Of a DNA stretch of 64,000 nt, positions 50,431 to 62,964 are shown in pieces; position 1 is the stretch's first letter; each line of letters begins with the position of its first letter. The notes beneath the pieces were generated by a model. The model worked only from the letters and a program-made list of their open reading frames with translations, made no database searches and was not told the origin of the DNA. This stretch comes from Calliopsis andreniformis (lineage: Eukaryota > Arthropoda > Insecta > Hymenoptera > Andrenidae): contig NW_027480422.1 in NCBI RefSeq assembly GCF_051401765.1, positions 21,904,001 to 21,968,000 of the forward strand. Direction: 5' to 3'. The position numbers were made by a program, and so were the translations under genes.

Positions 50431-53140
50431 CCAAATCGAATAGTTAGGGCCTTAGAAGTCAACGCCCGAAGCATAAAATACAAAATAAATGGATCAGTTT
50501 TTCCATTGTATAAGACGAATAATTGCAACCAGTGTGAAAGTTATGGTCATTTCTACGTTCCGGGCAACCTAGGCTTCACTCTAGGGTGTTGGTCCACCAG
50601 TTCCAATAGTTAGGGCCTAAGAAGTCAACGACAGAAGCATAAAATACAATAAGGATACAACAGCTTTTCCATCGTATAACAGGAATAATTGCAACCAGAG
50701 TGAAGGTGATTGTCATTTCTACGTTCCGGTCAACCTAGGCTTCACCCTAGGGCGTTGCTACACTAGATCGAATAGCTAGGGCCTTAGAAGTCATCGCCAG
50801 AAGCATAAAATAAAATAAAAATACAGCAGTTATTCCATCGTATAACTGGTATAATTACAACCAGTGTGAAGGCAATGGCCTTTTCTACGTTCCGTCAACC
50901 TAGGCTTCACTACAGGGCGTTGCTCCACCAGATCGAATAGTTAGGGACTTAGAATTCGACGCCAGAAGCATAAAATACAACATAAGTACAACAGTTTGTC
51001 CATTGTATAACAGGAATAATTGCAACCAGTGTGAAAGTACAGGTCATTTCTACGTTCCGGGCAACCTCGGCTTCGCTCAAGGGCGTTGCTCCACCAGATC
51101 GAATAGCAAGGGACTTAGAAGTCAATGCCCGAAGCATAAAATTCAAAATAAATAGAACAGTCTTTCCATTGTATAAAACGAATAATTGCAACCAGTGTGA
51201 AAGTTATGGTCATTTCTACGTTGCGGGCTGCCTAGGCTTCACCCTAGGGCGTTGTTCCTCTAGATCGAATAGTTAGGGCCTATGAAGTCAACGGCAGAAG
51301 CATAAAATACATTATAAATACAACAGCTTTTCCATCGTATACGATGTATATTTGCAAAGAGTCTGAAAGTAAAGGTCATTTCTACGTTCCGGGCAACCTA
51401 GTCTTAACTGTAAGGCGTTGCTCCACCAGATCGCATAGTTAGGGACTTAGAATTTAACGCCAGAAGCATAAAATACAGTAAAAATGCAACAGTTTTTCCA
51501 TAGTGGAACGGGAATAATAGCAACCAGTGTGAAAGTACAGGTCATTTCTACGTTGCGGGCAACCTAGGCTTCACTCTAGGGCGTTGATCCACCAGATCGA
51601 TTAGCTAGGGACATAGAATTCAACGCCAGAAGCAGAAAATACAATAAAAATCCAACAGTTTGTCCATCGTATAACAGGAATAATTGCAACAAGTGTGAAA
51701 TTTATGGTCATTTCTACGTTCCGGGCAACATAGGCTTCACTCTAGGACGTTGACCCACCAGAACGAATGGCTAGGAGCTTAAAAATCAAAGTTAGAAGCA
51801 GAAAATACAATAAAAATACAATAGTTTTTCCATCGTATAGCATGAATGATTGCAACCAGTGTGAAAGTGATGATCATTTCGACGCTTCGGGCATCCTAGA
51901 CTTATCCCTGAGGCATTGATCTACCAGATCGAAGAGTTAGGGCCTTTGAAGTCAACGCCAGTAGCACAAAATACAAAATAAACAGTACAGTCTTTCCAAC
52001 GTATAAAACGAATAATTGCAACCAGTGTAAATGTTATGGTCATATCTACGTTTCGGGCAACCTAGGCTTCACTCTGGGGCGTTGCTCCACCAGATCGAAT
52101 AGCTAGGGCCTAGAAGTCAACGCCCGAAGCATAAAATACAATAAAAATACAACAGATTTTCCTTCTTATAAAACGAATAATTGCAGCCAGTGTGAAAGTT
52201 ATGGTCATTTCTACGTCCAGGGCTACCTAGGCTTCACTCTAGGGCGTCGCCCCACCAGATCCAATAGTAAGGGCCTTAGAAGTCAACTCCAGAAGCACAA
52301 GATACCATATAAATACATCAGTTTTTCCGTCGTTTAACAGGAATAATTGCAACCAGTGTCAAGGATACGGTCATTTCTACGTTGCGGACAACCTAGGCTT
52401 CACTCTAGGGCGTTGGCCCACCAGATCTATTAGTTAGGGCCTAAGAAGTCAACGCCAGAAGCATAAAATACAAAACAAACACTACAGTCTTTCCATCGTA
52501 TAAAACGAATAATTGCAACCACTCTGAATGTTATGGTCATATCTACGTTTCGGGCAACCTAGGCTTCACTCTAGGGCGTTGCTCCACCAGATCGAATAGC
52601 TAGGGCCTTAGAAGTCAACGCCCGAAACATAAAATGCAATAAAAATACATCAGTTTTTCCATCGTATAACAGGAATAATTGCAACCAGGTTGAAGTGATG
52701 GTCATTTCTACGTTCCGGGCGATCTAGGCCTCACTCTAGGGCGTTGTTCCGCCAGGTCGAATAGTTAGGGCCTAGGAAGTCAACGGCAGAAGCATAAAAT
52801 ACGATATATGTACAACAGTTTTTCCACCGTATAAAACGGATAATTGCAACCAGTGTGAAAGTAATGGCCATTTCTACGTTCCGGGCATCCTAGTCTTCAC
52901 TCTGGGGCATTGCTGCGCCAGACCGAATAAATAGGGCCTTAGAAGTCAACGCCAGAAGCAAAAAATAAAATAAAAATACAACAGTTTTTTCATCGTATAG
53001 CAGGAATATTTGCATCAAGCGTGAATGTAATGGTCATTTCTACCTTCCGGGCTATCTAGTCTTCACTGTAGGGCGGTGCTCCACCAGATCAAATAGTTAG
53101 GGCCTAAGAAGTCAACGCCAGAAGCATAAAATACAATTTA
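50430..53140 (+). repeat. Most heterogeneous part of the array
   Basis: About 16 monomers carry many private variants and mostly have no close partner in the window. Examples are GGAGCTTAAAAATCAAAG and TTAGAAGCAGAAAATAC near 51,770-51,810, CTACGTCCAGGGCTACC near 52,215, and GATACCATATAAATAC near 52,300. An exception is 50,949-51,290, which matches 61,399-61,740 (10,450 bp, 63 monomers minus 8). The 166 bp spacing is kept. Older, less recently homogenised monomers would look like this. Confidence 0.65.
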
Positions 53141-53545
53141 ATACAACAGCTTTTCCATCGTATATAATGTATATTTGCAAACAGTGTGAAAGTAACGGTC
53201 ATTTCTACGTTCCGGGCAACCTAGGCTTCACTCTAGGGCGTTGCTCAACCAGATCGAATAGTTAGGGACTTAGAATTCGACGCCACAAGCATAAAATACA
53301 ACATAAGTACAACAGTTTTTCCATCGTATAACAGGAATAGTTGCAACCAGTGTAAAAGTACAGGTCACTTCTACGTTCCGGGCAACCTAGGCTTCGGTCA
53401 AGGGCGTTGCTCCACCAGATCGAATAGCATGGGACTTAGAAGTCAACGCCAGAAGCATTAAATATAATAAAAATACAACAGTTTTTCAATCGTATAAAAT
53501 GTATAATTGCAAGCAATGTGAAGGTAATGGTCATTTCTACGTTCC
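53140..53545 (+). repeat. Long-range zone 3 repeat, partner 62,264-62,669
   Basis: About 2.4 monomers recur 9,124 bp downstream (55 monomers minus 6). Marks are ATGTATATTTGCAAACAG, TTCGACGCCACAAGCATAA, GGCTTCGGTCAAGGGCG and TAGCATGGGACTTAG. The next stretch, 53.55-54.4 kb, contains related ACAGGGCGGTGCTCC monomers that also appear near 61,190 and 62,190. Confidence 0.83.
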
Positions 53546-54439
53546 GGGCTACCTAGGCTTCACTTTAGAGCGTTTCTCTACCAGATCGAATATTTAGGGC
53601 CTTAGAAGTCAACGCCCGAAGCATTAAATACAAAATAAATAGATCAGTTTTTCCATTGTATAAGACGAATAATTGCATCCAGTGTGAAAGTTATGGTCAT
53701 TTCTACGTTCCGGGCAACCTAGGCTTCACTCTGGGGTGTTGGTCCACCGGGTCGAATAGTTGGGGCGTTAGAAAACAACTCCAAACGCATAAAATACAAT
53801 AAAAATACAACAGTTTTACCATCGTATAACTGGCATAATTGCAACCAGTGTGAAGGTAATGGTCTTTTCTGCGTTCCGGACAACCTAGGCTTCACTACAG
53901 GGCGGCGCTCCACCAGATCAAATAGTTAGGGCCTAAGAAGGCAACGCCAGAAGCATAAAATACAATATAAATTCAACAGCTTTTCCATCGTATATAATGT
54001 ATATTTGCAAACAGTGTGAAAGTAACGGTCATTTCTACGTTCCGGGCAGCCTAGGCTTCACTACAGGGCGGTGCTCCACCAGATCAAATAGTTAGGGCCT
54101 AAGAAGTCAACGCCAGAAGCATAAAATACAATATAAATACAACAGCTTTTCCATCGTATATGATGTATATTTGGAAACAGTGTGAAGGTAAAGGTCATTT
54201 CTACGTTCCGGGCAACCTAGGCTTAACTGTAGGGCGTTGCACCACCAGATCGCGTAGTTAGGGACTTAGAATTTAACGCCAGAAGCATAAAATACAATAA
54301 GAGTGCAAAAGTTTTTCCATCGTATAACAGGTATAATTGCAACCAGTGTGAAAGTACAGGTCATTTCTACGCTCCGGGCAACCTGGGCTTCACTCTAGGG
54401 CGTTGCCGCACCACATCGAACAGCTAAGGCCTTAGAAGT

Positions 54440-55180
54440 CTACGCCAGAAGCATAAAATACAATACAAATACAACAGCTTTTCCATCGTATAACAGGAAT
54501 AATTACAACCAGTGTGATAGCAGTGGTCATTTCTACGGTCCGGGCAACCTAGGCTTCACTCTAGGGCGTTGCTCCACCAGATCGGATAGCTAGGGCCTTA
54601 GAAGTCAGCGCCCGAAACATGAAATGCAATAAAAATACAACAGTTTTTCCATCGTATACCAGGAATGATTGCAACCAGAGTGAAAGTGATTGTGATTTCT
54701 ACATTCCGGGCCACCTAGGCTTCACTCTAGGGCGTTGCTCCAACAGATCGAATAGCTAGGGCCTTAGAAGTCTACACCAGAAGCATAAAATAAAATAAAA
54801 ATACAACAGTTATTCCATCGTCTAACAGGAATAATTACAACCAGTGTGATAGTAATGGGCATTTCTACGTTCCGTGCAACCTAGGCTTCATTCTAGGGCG
54901 TTGTTCCACCAGATCGAACAGTTAGGACCTAAGAAGTCAACGCCAGAAGCATAAAATACAATATAAATACAACAGTTTTTCCATCGTATAAACCGAATAA
55001 TTGCAACCAGTGTGAAAGACATGGTCATTTCTACGTTCCGGGCAACCTAGGCTTGACTCTAGGGCGTTGCTGCACCAAATCGAATAGCTAGGGCCTTAGA
55101 AGTCACCGCCCGAAGCATAAAATACAAAATTAATACAACTGTTATTCCATCGTATAACAGGAATAATTACAACCAGTGTG
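54440..55180 (+). repeat. 16-monomer-shift repeat with trimer phrase copy 4, partner 57,094-57,834
   Basis: About 740 bp recur 2,654 bp downstream (16 monomers minus 2). Marks are TTCTACGGTCCGGGC, CGCCCGAAACATGAAATGC, GATTGTGATTTCTACATTCC and then the trimer phrase with AACCGAATAA at 54,991. Both copies read TTGCTGCACCAAATCG where the phrase near 44.6 kb reads TTGCTCCACCAAATCG, so they share a later history. Confidence 0.88.
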
Positions 55181-55697
55181 AAAGTAATGGGCATTTCTAC
55201 GTTCCGTGCAACCTAGGCTTCACAGTAAGGCGTTGTTCCACCATGTCGAATAGTTAGGGCCTTAGAAAACAACTCCAGACGCATAAAACACAATAAAAGT
55301 ACACCAGATTTTCCATTATATAAAAAGAATAATTGCAACCAGTGTGAAAGTAATGGTCTTTTCTACGTTTCGGGCAAGATAGGCTTCACTCTTGGACGTT
55401 GCCTCACGAGATCGAATAGCAAGAGCCTTTTAAGTCAACGCCAGAAGCATGAAATACAACAAAAGTACAACAGTTTTCCATCGTATAGCATGAATAATTG
55501 CAACCAGTGTGAAAGTTATGGTCATTTCTACGTTCCGGGGAACCTAGGCTTCACTCTAGGGCGTTGGTCCACCAGGTCGAATAGTTAGGGCCTTAGAAGT
55601 CAACGCCCGAAGCATAAAATACAAAATTAATGCAACAGTTTTTCCATCGTATAATACGAATAATTGCAACCAGTGAGAAAGATATGGTCATTTCTTC

Positions 55698-56993
55698 GTT
55701 TTGTGCAAGATAGGCTTCACTCTTGGACGTTGCCTCACGAGATCAAATAGCAAGGGCCATAGAAGTCAACGCCAGAAGCATAAAATACAATATAAATACA
55801 ACAGCTTTTCCATCGTATATGATGTATATTTGCAAACAGTGTGAAAGTAAAGGTCATTTCTACGTTCCGTGCAACCTAGGCTTAACTGTAGTGCGTTGCT
55901 GCTCCATGTCGCATAGTTCGGGACGTAGAATTTAACGCCAGAAGCATAAAATACAATAAAAATGCAACAGTTTTTCCATCGTATTACAGGAATAATTGCA
56001 AACAGTGTGGAGGTAATGGACATTTCTACTTTCCGGGCAACCTAGGCTTCACTCTAGGGCGTTTCTCCACCACATCGAATAGCTGCGGCCCTAGAAGTCA
56101 ACGCCTGAAGCATAAAATATAATATAAATACAACAGTTTTTCCATCGTATAACAGGAATAATTGCAACCAGTGTGAAAGACATGGTCATTTCCACGTTCC
56201 GGGCAACCTAGCCTTCACTCTAGGGCGATGCTCCACCAGATCGAATAGTTAGGGCCTAAGAAGTCAACGCCAGAAGCATAAAACACAATATAAATACAAC
56301 AGTTTTTCCATAGTATAATAAGAATAATTGCAATCAGTATGAAAGTCATGATCATTTCTACGTTCCGGGCTACCTGGGCGACACCAGAGGGCGTTGCTCC
56401 ACCAGATCCAATAGTTAGGACCTAAGAAGTCAACACCAGAAGCATGAAATACAGAATAGGTACAACAGTTATTCCCTTGTATAACAGGAATAGTTGCAAC
56501 CAGTGTGAAAGGTATGGTCATTTCTACGTTCCGGGGTACCTAGGCCTCACTCTAGGGCATTGCTCCACCCCATCGAATAGCTACGGCCTTAGAAGTCAAC
56601 GCCATAACTATAAAATACATTATATATACAATTGTATTTCCATTGTATAAAATGAATAATTGCATACAGTGTGGAAGTAATGGTTATTTCTACGTTCAGG
56701 GCAACCTAGGCAACACACTAGGGCGTTGCTCCACCAGAACGAATAGCTACGGCCTTAGGAGTCAACGCCAGAGGCATAACATACAATATAAGCACAACAG
56801 TTTTTCCATCGTCTAAAACGAATAATTGCAATCAGTATGAAGGTTATGGTCATTTCTACGATCCGGGCCACCTAGGCTTCACCCTAGGCGTTAGTCCACC
56901 AGAACCAATAGTTAGGGCCTAAGAAGTCAACGCCAGAAGCATAAAGTACAATAAAAATCCAACAGTTTGTCCATCGTATAACAGGAATAATTG
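55698..56993 (+). repeat. 21-monomer-shift repeat, copy 1 (1.3 kb)
   Basis: About 1.3 kb recur at 59,182-60,477, 3,484 bp downstream (21 monomers minus 2). The second half also recurs at 62,965-63,794. It holds the most altered junction regions of the array: GGGCGACACCAGAGGGCG near 56,376 and GGCAACACACTAGGGCG near 56,700. It also holds an AT-rich monomer with a 12 bp palindrome. Differences from copy 2 are few, for example GGGGTACCTAGG against GGGGAACCTAGG. Confidence 0.9.
56626..56637. other. 12 bp perfect palindrome in an AT-rich monomer variant
   Basis: ATACAATTGTAT is its own reverse complement. It lies in a monomer whose middle has become ACATTATATATACAATTG, replacing the usual ACAATATAAATACAACAG, and further on TTGCATACAGTGTGG replaces TTGCAACCAGTGTG. 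The same palindrome occurs at 60,110-60,121 and 63,427-63,438 within copies of the same block. No function can be read from it. Confidence 0.7.
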
Positions 56994-57093
56994 CAACCAG
57001 TGTGAAATTAATGGTCATTTCTACGCTACGGGCAACCTAGGCTTCACTCTAGGGCGTCGTTCCACCAGATCGAATAGTTAGGGCCTAAGAAGT

Positions 57094-57834
57094 CTACGCC
57101 AGAAGCATAAAATACAATACAAATACAACAGCTTTTCCATCGTATAACAGGAATAATTACAACCAGTGTGATAGCAATGGTCATTTCTACGGTCCGGGCA
57201 ACCTAGGCTTCACTCTAGGGCGTTGCTCCACCAGATCGGATAGCTAGGGCCTTAGAAGTCAGCGCCCGAAACATGAAATGCAATAAAAATACAACAGTTT
57301 TTCCATCGTATACCAGGAATGATTGCAACCGGAGTTAAAGTGATTGTGATTTCTACATTCCGGGCCACCTAGGCTTCACTCTAGGGCGTTGCTCCAACAG
57401 ATCGTATAGCTAGGGCCTTAGAAGTCTACACCAGAAGCATAAAATAAAATAAAAATACAACAGTTATTCCATCGTCTAACAGGAATAATTACAACCAGTG
57501 TGATAGTAATGGGCATTTCTACGTTCCGTGCAACCTAGGCTTCATTCTAGGGCGTTGTTCCACCAGATCGAACAGTTAGGACCTAAGATGTCAACGCCAG
57601 AAGCATAAAATACAATATAAATACAACAGTTTTTCCATCGTATAAACCGAATAATTGCAACCAGTGTGAAAGACATGGTCATTTCTACGTTCCGGGCAAC
57701 CTAGGCTTGACTCTAGGGCGTTGCTGCACCAAATCGAATAGCTAGGGCCTTAGAAGTCAACGCCCGAAGCATAAAATACAAAATTAATACAACTGTTATT
57801 CCATCGTATAACAGGAATAATTACAACCAGTGTG
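57094..57834 (+). repeat. 16-monomer-shift repeat with trimer phrase copy 5
   Basis: Partner of 54,440-55,180, with AACCGAATAA at 57,645. Directly after it, the monomer with TTGCTGCACCAAATCG is repeated once more in tandem: TTGCTGCACC lies at 57,721 and 57,887, exactly 166 bp apart. These two neighbours are nearly identical, so the latest step here was a single-monomer duplication. Confidence 0.87.
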
Positions 57835-57979
57835 AAAGTTATGGTCATTTCTGCGTTCCGGGCAACCTAGGCTTCACTCTAGGGCGTTGCTGCACCAAAT
57901 CGAATAGCTAGGGCCTTAGAAGTCAACGCCCGAAGCATAAAATACAAAATTAATGCAACTGTTATTCCATCGTATAACA

Positions 57980-59117
57980 GGAATAATTACAACCAGTGTG
58001 AAAGTTATGGTCATTTCTACGTTCCGGGCAACCTAGGCTTCACTCTAGGGCGCTGCTCCACCAGATCGAATAGTTAGGTCCTTAGAAGTCAACGCCCGAA
58101 GCATAAAATAGAAAACAAATCGAACAGTTCTTCCATGGTATAAAACGAATAATTGCACGAGTGTGAAAGGTAAGGTCATTTCTACGTTCCGGGCAGCCTA
58201 GGCTTCACTCTATGGCGTTGTTCCGCCAGATCGAATAGTTAGGGCCTAAGGAGTCAACGCCAGAAGAATAAAATACGATAAATGTACAACACTTTTTCCA
58301 TCTTACAAAGCGAATAATTGCAACCAGTGTGAAAGTAATGGCGATTTCTACGTTCCGAGCAACCTAGGCTTCACTATAGGGCGTTGCTCCACCACATCGA
58401 ATAGCTACGGCCTTAGAAGTCAACGCCTGAAGCATAAAATACAATAAAAATACAACAGTTTTTTCATCGTATAACAGGAATAATTGCAAGAAGCGTGAAG
58501 GTAATGGTCATTTCTATGTTCCGGGCAATCTAGGCTTCACTCTAGAGCGTTGCTCCGCCAGATCGAATAGCTAGGGCCTCAGAAGTCAAGGCCAGAAGTA
58601 TAAAATACAATATAAATACAACAGCTTTTCCATCGCATAACAGGAATAATTGCAACCAGTGTGAAAGTTATGGTCATTTCTACGTTCCGTGCCACCTAGG
58701 CTTCATTCTAGGGCGTTGTTCCACCAGATCGAACAGTTAGGACCTAAGAAGTCAGCGCCAGAAGCATAAAATACAATATAAATACAACAGTCTTTCCATC
58801 GTATAAACCGAATAATTGCAACCAGTGTGAAAGACATGGTCATTTCTACGTTCCGGGCAACCTAGGCCTGACTCTAGGGCGTTGCTCCACCAAATCGAAT
58901 AGCTGGGGCCTTAGAAGTCAACGCCCGAAGCATAAAATACAAAATTAATACAACAGTTATTCCATCGTATAACAGGAATAATTACAACCAGTGTGAAAGT
59001 AATGGGCATTTCTACGTTCTGTGCAACCTATGCTTCACAATAAGGCGTTGCTCCACCATGTCGAATAGTTAGGGCCTTAGAAAACAACTCCAGACGCATA
59101 AAACACAATAAAAATAC
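57980..59117 (+). repeat. Mosaic stretch with trimer phrase copy 6
   Basis: The first part (about 57,980-58,340) resembles 43,990-44,420. The middle (58,400-58,680) resembles 49,970-50,230. The last part is the trimer phrase (AACCGAATAA at 58,806), continuing like 45,069-45,380 into AACAACTCCAGACGC. Three neighbourhoods found apart elsewhere in zone 3 are joined here in phase. Confidence 0.82.
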
Positions 59118-59181
59118 ACCAGTTTTTCCATTGTATAAAAAGAATAATTGCAACCAGTGTGAAAGTAATGGTCTTTTCTAC

Positions 59182-60477
59182 GTTTTGTGCAAGATAGGCT
59201 TCACTCTTGGACGTTGCCTCACGAGATCAAATAGCAAGGGCCTTAGAAGTCAACGCCAGAAGCATAGAATACAATATAAATACAACAGCTTTTCCATCGT
59301 ATATGATGTATATTTGCAAACAGTGTGAAAGTAAAGGTCATTTCTACGTTCCGTGCAACCTAGGCTTAACTGTAGTGCGTTGCTGCTCCAGGTCGCATAG
59401 TTCGGGACGTAGAATTTAACGCCAGAAGCATAAAATACAATAAAAATGCAACAGTTTTTCCATCGTATTACAGGAATAATTGCAAACAGTGTGGAGGTAA
59501 TGGACATTTCTACTTTCCGGGCAACCTAGGCTTCACTCTAGGGCGTTTCTCCACCACATCGAATAGCTGCGGCCCTAGAAGTCAACGCCTGAAGCATAAA
59601 ATATAATATAAATACAACAGTTTTTCCATCCTATAACAGGAATAATTGCAACCAGTGTGAAAGACATGGTCATTTCTACGTTCCGGGCAACCTAGCCTTC
59701 ACTCTAGGGCGATGCTCCACCAGTTCGAATAGTTAGGGCCTAAGAAGTCTACGCCAGAAGCATAAAACACAATATAAATACAACAGTTTTTCCATAGTAT
59801 AATACGAATAATTGCAATCAGTATGAAAGTCATGATCATTTCTACGTTCCGGGCTACCTCGGCGACACCAGAGGGCGTTGCTCCACCAGATCCAATAGTT
59901 AGGACCTAAGAAGTCAACACCAGAAGCATAAAATACAGAATAGGTACAACAGTTATTCCCTTGTATAACAGGAATAATTGCAACCAGTGTGAAAGGTATG
60001 GTCATTTCTACGTTCCGGGGAACCTAGGCCTCACTCTAGGGCATTGCTCCACCCCATCGAATAGCTACGGCCTTAGAAGTCGACGCCATAACTATAAAAT
60101 ACATTATATATACAATTGTATTTCCATTGTATAAAATGAATAATTGCATACAGTGTGGAAGTAATGGTTATTTCTACGTTCAGGGCAACCTAGGCAACAC
60201 GCTAGGGCGTTGCTCCACCAGAACGAATAGCTACGGCCTTAGGAGTCAACGCCAGAGGCATGACATACAATATAAGCACAACAGTTTTTCCAACGTCTAA
60301 AACGAATAATTGCAATCAGCATGAAGGTTATGGTCATTTCTACGATCCGGGCCACCTAGGCTTCACCCTAGGCATTAGTCCACCAGAACCAATAGTTAGG
60401 GCCTAAGAAGTCAACGCCAGAAGCATAAAGTACAATAAAAATCCAACAGTTTGTCCATCGTATAACAGGAATAATTA
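59182..60477 (+). repeat. 21-monomer-shift repeat, copy 2
   Basis: Second copy of 55,698-56,993. It begins with TTGTGCAAGATAGGC, preceded here by the same monomers as at 45.4 kb. After 60,477 it continues into the CACAGTAAGGCG dimer instead of GTGAAATTAATGG. From 59,648 onward it is also the source or sister of the last block in the window. Confidence 0.9.
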
Positions 60478-61398
60478 CAACCAGTGTGAAAGTAATGGGC
60501 ATTTCTACGTTCCGTGCAACCTAGGCTTCACAGTAAGGCGTTGTTCCACCATGTCGAATAGTTAGGGCCTTAGAAAACAACTCCAGACGCATAAAACACA
60601 ATAAAAGTACACCAGATTTTCCATTATATAAAAAGAATAATTGCAACCAGTGTGAAAGTAATGGTCTTTTCTACGTTTCGGGCAAGATAGGCTTCACTCA
60701 AGGTCGTTGCTCCACCAGATCCAATAGTTTGGGCCTAAGAAGTCAACGACAGAAGCATAAAATACAATAATGATACAACAGCTTTTCCATCGTATAACAG
60801 GTATAATTGCAACCAGAGTGAAGGTGATTGTCATTTCTACGTTCCGGGCAACCTAGGCTTCACCCTAGGGCGTTGCTACACTAGATCGAATAGTTAGGGC
60901 ATTAGAAGTCAACGCCAGAAGCATAAAACAAATAAAAATACAGCAGTTATTCCATCGTATAACTCGAATAATTACAACCAGTGTGAAAGAAATGGGCATT
61001 TCCTCGTTCCGTGCAACCTAGACTTCACTCTAGGGCGTTGCTCCACCAGGTCGAATAGTTGGGGACTAAGAATTTAACACAAGAAGCATAAAATACAAGA
61101 AAGATGAAACAGTTTTTCCATCGTATAACAGGAATAATTGCAACTAGTGTGAAGGTAATGGCCTTTTCTACGTTCCGGGCAACATAGGCTTCACTACAGG
61201 GCGGTGCTCCGCCAGATCAAATAGTTAGGGCCAAAGAAGTCAACGCCAGAAGCATAAAATACAATATAAATACAACAGTTTTTCCATCGTATATTATGTA
61301 TATTTGCAAACAGTGTGAAAGTAACGGTCATTTCTGCGTTCTGGGCAACCTAAGCTTCACTCTAGGGCGTTGCTCCACCAGATCGAATAGTTAGGGAG

Positions 61399-61740
61399 CT
61401 AGAATTCGACGCCAGAAGCATAAAATACAACATAAGTACAACAGTTTTTAGATTGTATAACAGGAATAATTGCAACTAGTGTGAAAGTACAGGACATTTC
61501 TACGTTCCGGGCAACCTCGGCTTCGCTCAAGGGCGTTGCTCCACCAGATCGAATATCAAGGGACTTAGAAGTCAATGCCCGAAGCATAAAATACAAAATA
61601 AATAGAACAGTTTTTCTATTGTATAAAACGAATAATTGCAACCAGTGTGAAAGTTATGGTTATTTCTACGTTCCGGGAATCCTAGGCTTCCCTCTAGGGC
61701 GTTGCTCTACCAGATCGAATAGCTAGGGACTTAGAAGTCA
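61399..61740 (+). repeat. 7-monomer-shift repeat, partner 62,560-62,901
   Basis: GGCTTCGCTCAAGGGCG, GTCAATGCCCGAAGC, AGTTTTTCTATTG and GGCTTCCCTCTAGGGCG are shared at 1,161 bp distance (7 monomers minus 1). The closest match begins at about 61,499 / 62,660. The related stretch at 50,949-51,290 lacks some of these changes. Between the two copies lie ATGTATATTTG and ACAGGGCGGTGCTCC monomers like those at 53.1-54.1 kb. Confidence 0.83.
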
Positions 61741-62964
61741 ACGCCAGAAGGTTAAAATACATAATAGATACAACAGTTTTTCCATCGTATATAATGTATA
61801 TTTGCAAACAGTGTGAAAGTAGAGGTCATTTCTACGTTCCGGCAACCTAGGCTTAACTGTAGGGCGTTTCTCCATCAGATCGCATAGTTAGGGACTTAGA
61901 ATTCATCGCCAGAAGCATAAAATACAATAAAAATGCAACAGTTTTTCCATCGTATGACAGGAATAACTGCAACCACTGTGAAAGTTCAGGTCATTTCTAC
62001 GTTCCGGGCAACCTAGGCTTCACTCTATGCCGGTGCTCCGCCAGGTCAAATAGTTAGAACCTAAGAAGTCAACGCCAGAAGCATAAAATACAACAAAGAT
62101 GCAACAGTTTTTCCATCGTATAACAGGAATAATTGAAACCAGTGTGAAGGTAATGGTCTTTTCTGCGTTCCGGACAACCTAGGCTTCACTACAGGGCGGT
62201 GCTCCACCAGATCAAATAGTTAGGGCCTAAGAAGTCAACGCCAGAAGCATAAAATACAATATAAATACAACAGCTTTTCCATCGTATATAATGTATATTT
62301 GCAAACAGTGTGAAAGTAACGGTCATTTCTACGTTCCGGGCAACCTAGGCTTCACTCTAGGGCGTTGCTCCACCAGATCGAATAGTTAGGGACTTAGAAT
62401 TCGACGCCACAAGCATAAAATACAACATAAGTACAACAGTTTTTCCATCGTATAACAGGAATAGTTGCAACCAGAGTAAAAGTACAGGTCATTTCTACGT
62501 TCCGGGCAACCTAGGCTTCGGTCAAGGGCGTTGCTCCACCAGATCGAATAGCATGGGACTTAGAAGTCAACGCCAGAAGCATAAAATATAATAAAAATAC
62601 AACAGTTTTTCAATCGTATAAAATGTATAATTGCAAGCAATGTGAAGGTAATGGTCATTTCTACGTTCCGGGCAACGTCGGCTTCGCTCAAGGGCGTTGC
62701 TCCACCAGATCGAATAGCAAGGGACTTAGAAGTCAATGCCCGAAGCATAAAATACAAAATAAATAGAACAGTTTTTCTATTGAATAAAACGAATAATTGC
62801 AACCAGTGTGAAAGTTATGGTTATTTCTACGTTCCGGGCATCCTAGGCTTCCCTCTAGGGCGTTGCTCTACCAGGTCGAATAGCTAGGGACTTAGAAGTC
62901 AACGCCAGAAGGTTAAAATACAAAATAGATACAACAGTTTTTCCATCGTATATAATGTATATTT

